A stretch of DNA of 64,000 nt from Patiria miniata (Eukaryota > Echinodermata > Asteroidea > Valvatida > Asterinidae): assembly GCF_015706575.1 (NCBI RefSeq), contig NW_024037056.1:12227176-12291175 (forward strand). The letters run 5' to 3'. The position numbers and the translations under genes are program-made. The notes below the pieces were generated by a model. That model worked only from the letters and a program-made list of their open reading frames with translations. It was not told the origin of the DNA and ran no database searches. Below, piece after piece: positions 50,201 to 61,600 of the stretch; positions within the stretch are counted from its first letter, which is position 1, and every line of letters begins with the position of its first letter.

Positions 50201-53200
50201 TCTGCGCCCGGCCGTCATCTACCAGCTCTCGTCGGGGGAGCTCTACAGCCGGGCCTGCGCCAACATCTTCCCTCCGTCCCTCCACCAATGGCAGGGCCAC
50301 TGGAGCGTCATTCAGGGCTTGTCGCGACGAGGGATCTACGTGGTGGACGACAAGCGGCAGCCGGTCACGGAGGCAGTGCTGACCCAGACGCAGAGAATTA
50401 AACTGGTACGGGAATATTATAATAACAACCCCCTCCCCCTAAAAAAAAAAGCAAAACAAAACAAACCCCCAAAAAACAGAAGAAAAATAAAATAACAAAT
50501 TCCCCCCCTCAAAAAAAAAAAAAAAAAATAAAATATTTGAAAAATAAAAAGAAATACAAACAACAAAATAACATAAATGAAAAATTAGACAAGCCAAGTC
50601 TAGAAAAGTCGGTCGAAGACCACAAAATTCTATTGAATTCAGTTTCAGTGTGACTATTCACTGGAAGTCTTGTCATGGATTTGGTCTACACAGGATCTGT
50701 GTTTAGCCCTTTCATTGACATTATTGGGTATTCCTATACAATAGCACTGCCCAGCTCGCAAGTGACAATCAGTGAGTCAGTCAGTGAGGTACAGAGATTA
50801 TATGGGCTTAGTGTGCCAACTTGCGATGGTCTCCCAGACTAATCCCCGCCCCCAATAACTTTGGATCATTCAAAAGACGCAGTGGATGGACCGGGAACCA
50901 GTCTAGGTCTCTCCCAACTCTCCTTTTCTGGCCGTTGAAGGGGTACTTGTGCACGGAGCCCACAGCTTAGTCCCAAAATTTCAGAAATTGAAATTTACAA
51001 GAGATAATTTTTTTTTTTTTAGTATTCAAATTTCGTTAAATGCGTGCCATTCTTTAAGTAAATTTAAAAGATTATCGCACATGGACATGTATTTGCTAAT
51101 ATCAACATTTATTTTTCTGTTTTAGTTAGTCTGAAAGCAGTTTCTTCAAAACTATTTAAATATTTATTCAATTCAGTCTCGGTATTCATTTACATGTAAA
51201 TATCCCGGCACCAGACAATCAAACTCTTCTAAAAATTCCTCGCACTCATATTGACTCGGCACCATTAAAAGAATTTCGCATTCTGGGCCACGGCCCAATT
51301 TGGTTTATTTTCAGACCCTGTTCCTCAGGCGCGCGTCCGTATTAAATGATAAAAGTCTGCCAAGAAAAAAAATAACCGATGATTAAATTTCCCGAGGTCG
51401 ATTGGATGACTTCCTTGTGAAGGGAGGTAAACATCCTGGCACTTGTCAAGGGGAAAATTGAGTTGTGCTGCCATTGGGTTCGGATTATTTGTTTCTTTTC
51501 TTTATTTCAGTTTCTGAAAGGAGTATTTTTATTGTCTACTGTACAGACACACTTTCATGTACACATGCAGTGATTATATTTAAAAGGAAAAAGACAATTT
51601 TGAGACAAGTTTTCTGTGGGGAATAGATATTTTGCAGATTTGCCAAAATTCGTTGAATTTCAGAAACATTGCTAGTTCAGGGAAGGGTTTCAAACGAGTA
51701 ATTTTCGGGTGTCCTCACCCCATCCCCCACCCCATCCCCCACCCCATCCCCCACCCACCTCGAAACCCCATCTCCCACCCCAGCCCCTACCCCACCCCTT
51801 ACCCACTTCTACCCCCACCACATCTCCCACCCCATCCCCTACCCCATACCCCGACCCTACCCCTACCCCCACCCCATCCCCTACCCCATCCCCCATCCCC
51901 CATCCAATCCCCTACCCCATCACTCCCCCTCCCTCCCCCTCCCTCATCCCATCCCTCATCTCATTCCCTGTCCATCATTGCTTAAATATTAGTCGCTGTC
52001 TTTTTAAATGAGAAATAAGCAGAATATTTGTTAGCACCGGCCATGCTACATGCATGCAGTACTTGACCCTTAATCATGACAGCACAAGTTTCTGCCAGTT
52101 GCCCAAAGGCATGATATGCACATACATGCCCAAGTGAAGCCATCCCTAGAAGTACATGTAGGTACTTAAATGAAGGCAAACAGCGCTAACTTCCGTGTTG
52201 CTCAATTTTGACATGAAATTCGGTCCAAATACGGACCTGTACATGTACATGTGTACATTTATGTACATGTTCATGTACATGTGGGTACGTGTATTGCACA
52301 GGATAGTGGGGTACATACGTATACATGTACATGTGTTTTGACTAAAACAAATACCGTACATGTATGTTCTAAACCTGATGAGTACACTGTGGCGCACTTG
52401 ATGTGTATGCATGGTATGTGTATTAATTAATGGTTAATGTATTAATACATAATCTACATGTACATGTAACATGTACACAAGTATATGTTTTGACCTGTTG
52501 CAAAATATTTATGCATAATAAGTACATGTACATGTACATGTACACATCTATCTCAAAGTACACATGTCCCAATATGGGTACATGTACATGTATGTACCCC
52601 TGATCAGGAAGTTATTGATAATTACATAACAAATCCTTCCCTCTCCATTTTCCAGATGTGTATTTTTTTTAAACATACGCATACTTATATAATTTGGGTA
52701 CCATTGATTGCACATAGAAATGACATTTTCCATGACGTACACATTTGTACTGCCTGCTTATACAAGTACATGTAAATTTATTTATCGAGCGTACATTAAT
52801 ACAGGACTGCCCCAAGTGAAATTTTTACACGCCTCATCGCATGTGACACTGTCACAGGTTGTGTCGTCACATTGTCACTGTATTGCACTGTCACATCGAC
52901 ACAGGTAACATCGTCACATTGTCATGTGTCGCAATGCAAACAGACACATCAACACATGTCACATTGTCATATCACATGTCAGATTGTGACATTTTTTTTT
53001 TTTTAACTGGGTAGCCCATTCAGTGGAATCCACTGGTCTCCCATGGGGCCCAGTAAAGAGAAGACAATGAGAAGAAATTACAGTTTTAGAGGTGGGAGGA
53101 AAAGTCCAGAAGAGTATTCTGAGGAAAACCCCACGGAATCAGGCAGGGACTGAAAACCCAATCCACATATTGGCCCAGGCAGGATTCGAACCCGGGATTC

Positions 53201-55574
53201 AAAGGCGAGGAAAGCACCGCTACGCCAACCTGACTCCCCATTACATCACATTGTAACCTTGTCACATCTTCACATGACACATCTTTTGCAGTTTTAATAT
53301 CCATTTTATTTATTTCATGTCATAATCACAGAATGCCCACCTTGCTGTGATGGATTCCATAATGACGGCCTACACTGGAGAAGTTGTCAGCATTGAGAAG
53401 ATCGTGCAAGCTGTCAGGTAAAATCGATCAGTCACAAAAATGTTTCAGTTATTTTTCTTAATGACAGCAATGTTTCAACACGGAAAGCCTATTACAGTCG
53501 AGTCTCGTTATAACAAACACGTTCGGACCTAGCCAAATTGTTTGTTATATCAGAATTTTGTATTAAGAGGAACATCAGTCCCATTCATTGTGCACATAAA
53601 TGCACAGTCGGGACCAAGGCTTTATGTTTGTAATAACCAGAATTTTGTATTAACAGAGTTTGTACCAACGAGAGTGGACTGTACTTCATTGTGTCAGAAT
53701 GTGTTAAAGCAGAGTACCGGTATTTGAAAGCAGTTTGGACTCATTGCCACCTCCTGGTGATAGCGCTTTGCCACATAGAAAAACCATTTATGAAATAAAA
53801 ACAAAAACAAATTCTGTAAAAATCCATTTAAACTCATGTAGTTCAAGCTTGCGAGTGCATTATTTTGTCCGCCCAACCTTACAAATTGCCTAGTATGCAT
53901 TAGCCCCAACTCCCTAGTGTCTTTTACTAAGTACTGGTCCAAGTCCGCTAAAACTCATCACTAACCCTGCCCCACATAATGCTTTAAAACCAAATCCGCT
54001 GAAATCCACCACAAGACCACCACTACTATAGGTTCATTGCCGCCAAACTTTCCAAACTAAGTCCGTTTACATCTTGGAGATTGTTCGACTCGTATTTCTA
54101 GACGTATCGCAACCTTCAACGCCTCCAGCGAGTTGCCTTTTGACCTGGAGAACGCCCTCGTCTTCTGGGTCAACAAGGTGTGCGTCGCGTCGCGGTATCG
54201 GATGGAGCGGGAGCGCAGAAGCCAACAACAGGACCAATCTATGCAGTCACAAGCACAGAAGGTACATGTCATCGACAGTTTCCTCGTTGTCACGAGTTCT
54301 TGTTGTCATTGTTATTTATTTCTGGTGATGAAACCAAGGATTCCTCAAAAGCGCCCTTGGCACTGTAACTCGCAAGCCTAAAAAAAAACCTGTAGAGGGA
54401 AGACAATGAGAAGAAACCACAGTTTTAGAGGTGGGAGGAAAACCCCCGAAGAATATTCTGGGGAAAGCCCACAAAATCAATCCATATCGGTGGCCCAGGG
54501 CAGGATAGTCGCTTCCTTAGAAATGAATACGTTCAGCAATATTTTAAAATTGATTTCGTTAATTCTGCTCCCAGGTACGGATCAAACGGCAGCAGCTACA
54601 ACTCAAGGAGCTCCCCTGTGTTCCCGTCATCAAGAACGTCACCAAGGACGTATCGGACGGCCGCAGCCTCTGCCTGCTGATACACCACTACTGCCCTCAC
54701 CTCTTCTCATTGGACGGTAAATATTTCCCATTGGATTGTCTGCAAATGACATCACCCCTCTGTGTCAGCCGTGTTGATGAATTTGAGCTGTCTAGATGAA
54801 AAAGTACTGCACAGTGTGAATGTCGTTAAGGCTTATGCATCGTGAGAAAATTAAGCTGTAGCAAAGCGGGTTCCTGAAGATTTGCTTTCGCCGCTGGCTT
54901 CAGCTTCATCTCTGGATTCAGAAGTCAAAAGAATCAACATAGACCAAATTAACCTCGTCTTTTGGATTTGATCTCTCTGAAGTAGAGCATGGACCCATAA
55001 TGAGCTGGAGTTGCTCGAGTCAGGGGTCTTACTCTTTCGTCAAACACGGGTTTTACACCAAATTAACTGTTTACTTTCATCACTTTTTTGGGGGACAATA
55101 AGTACAGGTTGACAAAGAACAGTTTTCGTTTTTGTGCCCTACTATTTCATTCCTACTAACTCACCCTTCTGACTTTTTCTCGCTTAAAGTTGAGGCATTC
55201 TTCAGATGATGGTCAGATTATACTGACTTAATTGTCGTGTCAATACCTCTAGTTATTCTCAATACGTGGAGTGCTGTGGCCTCGTGGTCTGGAGCATTGA
55301 ATTTGTGGTCTGCGGGTGATTCTGCGGGTTGTGGGTTCGAGTCCAGCCTGGGGCTGTGATAAGTGTGCCCTGGGGTAAGGCATTTTGTCACTCGTTGCTT
55401 CTCTCCACCCAGGAGTATATTGGTACCTGTGAGGGCAGAGATGGTTATTGTGGTTGATTTAGCTGCTTTGCGCCGAAATGGCAGCATCGAGCTGTTTACT
55501 CCTCAGGGAGCTGAGATGGTATTTGGAATGTTTCATTGTATCCTTTGGCAATTTGGCGCTCCATAAGTCCAGTA

Positions 55575-55607
<33 letters not shown>

Positions 55608-58600
55608 ACTACATTTTCTGTTATTCACTTCTAATGGTGCATCTGCAACTTCTTTCAAATTCTTTTGTCCGCAGCACAACACCTGAAATCCTTTTAATTT
55701 TTTTCTTCCTTTCCTTTTTGTCAGACGTGGACCTCCATGACACCATGTCCTTCGCCGACTCGGTCAACAACCTCCAGCAGGTGGAGAACTTCCTGGAGGA
55801 GCACCTCCCTGAGACCCATCACTTCACCTTTGAGGACCTGCTCTACTCCCCCGAGGTTTTGAGAGTCAACATCTTGGCCCTCATCGCTGAGCTCTTCTAC
55901 TGGTTTGAGGTGGCCAAGCCGCCACATCTAGGCTTCAGCCAAGACCAAGGTACAGGCTTCATTTCCTCTGTGTGCATAGTGACCCTTAAGCCTTACCCCT
56001 TTGGCTTATTGGAACGGGATTTGGGCGGATTTAGGCTGAATGACAAACAAGTGGCAGTTGATTTTGGAGGAAGTCATGGTCATAGGCTGTATCATACATT
56101 GTTTATGTTCAGCCATGCATAATTGAGGCCTAGATTGTAATGAATTAACATCCGCACTGCTTCTGGATATAGTTGGCACTGCCTCAATGTATAACAGTGA
56201 TTGCTGGAGGACTTTTATGGTTAATGTAGTCTAGTGCAATTTTGTCATATAGAGCTTGTCAAAAAAAGGAGAAAAAAAAAACGGTCACTATAAGCAAGTT
56301 CCTGCAGTTGAAATTCATTCAAGACCTGTTCACACAGGTCTGGAATACACCAAATATATCAATTGTTTTAAAAGAATTATCATTTTTTTTATTGAAGTGG
56401 AATGTCAGTTACACATATCAGTTGCACTATTTCAAAATGTGGTTGATTCAGGACAAAAAGTTCCAGCGACCCCCGATGGAAAGTCCAGGGTGCAGCAGCT
56501 GCCCCCGCTTCCCATCAGCTCAGCGACGAAGAAGAGTTTCCACGGCGACGCATCGTCCCCGAGGTCGGAGCTACGGAGCGCAGCGAGCAACCCTGAAATG
56601 AATCGGATCACGTCCGCCAGTCCTCAGTAAGTTTCGTATCCGTGGTTCGGAGTTCCTTAAAATAAGATCCAGAAGTTTTCAAACCTTGGAATAGATTCCT
56701 CTGTCCTCGGATAGCCTCCGTCTTGGGTAACATGTAAAATTGCTTTAACCACCGTTTGACATTTGTCCTTAACCCTACAGTCCACTGAGATCTGTCATTG
56801 TATTTGCCTTCGATCAGGGTGGAATTTGTCAAGATTTTTCCAGATCTCAGCATTTTCTATCAGAATTTTTCCCTGATTTCAGGAATTTTTTTATCAGATT
56901 TGGTTTAAAAATCTCATTTTAGAATCTGGAATTTCTATTTCTATGTTTTTGTTTTCTGTGTTACTCTATGTTTCATTTTTATGTTTCATGCATTTTTTGT
57001 TTCTAACTTTGCGATTCAGGAGGTCTCAATCCCTTCTAGTTCATCGGGAGAGGAGGCAGCGGAATGCCCTCCACGCTGACCAAACAGAGGAGAGTCCCTC
57101 CAACCTGAGACGGGCCAGCTCCCTGGAGAACATCGAAGCCAGACAGTCCTTCCTGGCCTGGCAGAGCCGGGAAGAAGCCAGGGAAAGGTATGTCTGTGAT
57201 TGTCAGGAGAGGATGGGGCATCCAAACCTTGGCATTCTTTGCAGCAGTGTTGTAGTCAAGTCCATCACAAGTCCAGTCACAAGACCATCACAAGTCCATC
57301 ACAAGTCCATCACAAGTCCATTACAAGTCAATCACAAGTCCAGTTACAAGTCCAGTCAAAAGTACATCACAAGTCCATCACAAGTCCATCACAAGTTCAA
57401 TCACAAGTCCAGTCACAAGTCCAGTCACAAGTCCAGTCAAAAGTCCATCACAAGTCCATCACAAGTCCAGTCACAAGTCCAATCTCAAGTCCATCACAAG
57501 TCCAGTCACAAGTCCATCACAAGTCCATCACAAGTCCAGTCACAAGTCCATCAGAAGTCCAGTCCAAGTCCAGTCATAAGTCTTCACAATTCTATCACAA
57601 ATCCAGTCACTAGTCCATCACAAGTTCAATCACAAGTCCTCCCTCAGCTCGCCGATATGTGCGGAATCAACAGGCATCATGGCTAAACGCGCTTGATACA
57701 CACAGCCCACCACAGCCTGCCGCAGCGCTCTAGCAATGATATCTTTGAGTTTAAAATTCTTAAATAACATGCAGTGTTGGATAAAGCGGGTTTCCTGTAC
57801 GTAATGAAAGTTTCCTTCATGCCATAATAAACAAGTGTGGTATGGAGCGTTTCTCATGATCCAGACATTTTACTAAGATTCTACTATCTGTCAATTTGCA
57901 GATCGCAGACGTTTGGAACCTTGAGCCCAGGTGATGGCCCAGCCTCCTCTGTTCGAGACAGCAATGCCAGCAACCTCCTGGCCAATGTCAGCATCGACAG
58001 CAACGTCAACGAAAGCCAGAACTTTGCCGAGCTGAACGCTCTCCCGAACCTGAATGGCAGACCGCCTAGGGATGGCAATGGCGAGGGACTTGCTGCGCAC
58101 TCGCAGTTTGAAAATGACGATGATTTGGAGGTGGAGAGCTTGACCTCGGCACTGTCACGCATCTCGCGGCAAGCTGAGAAGCCGGTCTCGCGGAGTATGA
58201 AGGAAGAGGTACTTGCCAGCAGATCACCGGGGGATGAGAACGGCTGCCCGACCGATCAAGAGTTGACCAATGTGACTCCTCTGAGTAGCATGTCCTCGAA
58301 GCCGAGTGAGTCGTGGGACTCAGGAACTGGTCAAACCAACCAATTGGACACGAGACGGATTGTGCCTGACCAATCGTATGACAGAAATGGTCGATCTGAC
58401 TTGTCAAGGACAAATGCTAATGGAGGATTTGGACATTTGGAAACAATGGAGCGAGATTTGGAAGTAACTGCTTCCACGCAGTCGCGAAGACGCCTAAAGC
58501 TGGATATCCAGCCTGTTGATACAAAACAAAGTGAGAGACTCCTCCCAGCGGTTGTGAAGCCGCTCAAAGAGAAATCCCGCAGTGTGAACAAGAAAGAGGA

Positions 58601-61600
58601 GAGCGGGGAAGGGAGGCGGATCGGCCGCAACCCACGCGAGGAGAAACCCAGGAGGTCGCCTAACCCAAATGGCAGCAACATGATGACATGGTCCAGGAAG
58701 CACAGCACTGGCGGGGAAGGCGAGTCGCCGGAGAGCCTGGATGCGACAACGCCACTGAGCGGTGAGAGTATAGCTGATTCACTTGCCGGGGATGCTGCAC
58801 AGCAGCAGCACCGCCTGGCCTGGCAGAAGCCAAGACCTGCACCACACCAGGTCGATCCCACTTCTGACACCGCCTCTCACCTCTGCCAACCAGAAGAGCC
58901 GCATGTGGCCCATGCCAAACACGGCGAGGCCTTCTTCATCCACACTCTTGCACAGCCTGAGCAATCTGTAGGAAGTAGTTCTCTTAGCAGGACTGGCACT
59001 GGTAGCAGCTTTACTATTGCTGACAGGCAGTATACGGCGGCTAGCGCCATGGAGGCTGGTATTCCTGTCGTCTCTTCTCTGGCTGATCTCCAGGACGGGG
59101 ACAACCCGGCGTCCTATGACTACCGAGCCAGCCCCCGCCATCCTTCCGCTCACCCTAACTTGCATGCCGCACCCCTGCACCATCCTGTTTCCGCTTGGCA
59201 CCCTACTGAGAGCCCCTCTAGCAACCCTCACCCCTCGAACCCCTCCCCCAACCTGCATGCTCAGTCCAATCCGCCCATGCATGAAACCGCTTTCAATCCT
59301 AACGCTTTGCATTCAGGTGGTGACAGGCCCGGCCTGACGCATGCGGAGTCCCCACGGGGACGCCCTAACACAGGTATGGACACAGGTAGTGATAACATTC
59401 CCCACCATCATCATCAGCCCCAGAGTCCGGAGAAAGAGTCCTCTAAGTTGCATGCCGATCTGATTCAAAGAGAGTCCGCTGCAGACCTACGAAAACCTGT
59501 CGTAATGACGTTTAACTCTAACCTCAGTCCCGATAAAAAGTCAACTTCCGAGAAATTCATTATTCCAGCTACCTCATCCCCTGTCGTTAACTCTCACAAA
59601 GATGGTGACCTTACAAAGAAACCAAATTCCTCTCATTTCACAGTCTCTCAGGAACAGGAAGACCTTGACGACTTTGAAAAAACAGAAGCCCGGTTGGCCC
59701 AAGAAAGCCTTACCTTGGACACAAAACACACTAATCCAGAATCCAATCCCAAGTTGGCAGTAGACCCCGATAGCTCATTAAGTATGCATTCAAAGCCAGA
59801 GTTCATCCCCTCTACTCATCCAATCACAGTAGCGCATTCCCGCATGCCACTAGAGTCGGCCAGTAGCGACCCCGAAAGCCAGGTGCTTACCACCTGGGAT
59901 GCTAACTCGAAACAAACTCCTTTGTGTGGCATTATTAACACAGGTGGTGGTGGGGACCCAACCCAGCCCGGAAACCCGGCGGCGGGTGACTTGGTTCAAA
60001 TCCGGGCCCGCCTGGAGGAGAAACGCCGGCTTATGGACTCTGACAAGCGCAAACTGGAGCGCCAGTTGAGCAAACAGCGGCAGCGCATGGGGAAGGCCGC
60101 GTTTCTCCAGGTCTTGGCTAATCAGAAGCGGGGGAAGGATATCTCTAGCGAAGACCAACCAATCAGGACTGAGGATGATCGAGCCCTTGGCGACGAGAAA
60201 CTGAAATCACAGGATGGTTACTCCCGCGAGGAGATCGAGCGATCCATTGAGAGATCACGATCCCAGTGGGGTAGCAATCAGGCTCAGGAAGGCAAGATTA
60301 CTTTTGCCGATCTGGGCTCCAACAAGGACAAGCAGCTTTCCAATCGGAGTGCTGCAGACAGTCCCCGATCGCAGAGACCTGCGGCCCCAAGCCACACTCC
60401 AGCCCCAAGCCACACTCCGGCCCCAAGCCACACTCCGGCCCCAAGCCAACCTCCGGCCCCAAGCCAACCTCCGGATAGCTCACCTAGAAGATCCGAGTCC
60501 CCTCAGAGCATCCCAGAGGTCCCTGCTGGCAAAGGCAGCCCCGGTTCCAGCTCCGGGTCCCACTCCCCGCACATGACATCGGAGGAGTACAACACCTCCT
60601 TAGAGAAGCTCAACGCCAACTTGTCGCAGCTGCAGAGCGAGATCCAACGGTTGTCGCTGCGCCAGGAGCAGATGCGGAGTGTCATGGAATCCCCCCGCCC
60701 TCCAAGCGAGCGCAGCCATTCCCCCCAGCAGGCTCTGCCTTCAGATGCCAAACCTTTCGTCTTACAAGCTGAAAGCAACGCAACTGCCGAACCTCAAGGG
60801 TTCTTTTTGACCTCGGACACCAACAAAGAACCCGAGTCTTTCGTTCTTCATGACAATCCAGTCTATGACATGTCTGGCATGGATGCGCAAATTCCCAGCC
60901 CCCGCCCGGTGGGCCCGGTGCAGAAGCTGCCCGCAGAAGTTGGACGGGGTTCCATCACAGGACCCGCGGACCCATCGCAAAGTCTGAAATCGTCATACCC
61001 GGCCAATCAAGTCCCGTCCACGCCACCGGACAGTTCGTACATCATTCCACCCTCGGTGACCCCAACCAAGAACCAGGACGTCAGCGAGACGAGCAAGCAC
61101 GAACCCCCGCAGAATCTGACCCGCGTCTTGTCCTCAACGCCAGCCAACGGGCAGCCCCGCAACGCAGATGCCCTGACCAATCAGCACCAGCCGCCTCTTC
61201 CGACGGTTGCGGGTTTGTCCAATCACATGGCACAAATGTCGAAGAAAGAACAGTCGGCACCCAGCCCCACAGGCACCAACGAGGTTGTGAAAAGACAAAA
61301 GAAAAGTCGCACCGAGGCCACGTCGCCCACTCGGAAAAAGCGCAGCTCATTGTATGAGATCGTTGGTGAGGGTGATGACGATGACGATAACAGTAGCGAG
61401 GATGAAAGCTTAGTAGTGCGCCCTCTAGATTCGACAGGAAATACATCCTTACACTCAGACTCAAAAACTAAGGGATTTGTTATTGCTGCAGAAACGGTGA
61501 GTTGAAATTGAAATATTATCTATTTGAATAGGTTTTAAACTGACCCAACAATACCAAAAAAAATGCAACTCCTAGCATTATGCATAAATGACTTCAGTGC

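Noticed and set aside
51632..52011. Pro-rich 100-117-codon proteins in intron 3
   Set aside because: They are frames of the CCCCATCCC simple repeat; the opposite strand is open too, as expected from composition.
57200..57686. Independent Ser/Gln/His/Lys repeat protein
   Set aside because: It is the intron 9 minisatellite, bounded by a good donor at 57,188 and acceptor at 57,901 with matching phase 2.
58066..61464. Long minus-strand frames opposite exon 10
   Set aside because: These are shadows of the GC-rich coding exon; the + strand frame has the CAMSAP motifs and consistent splicing.
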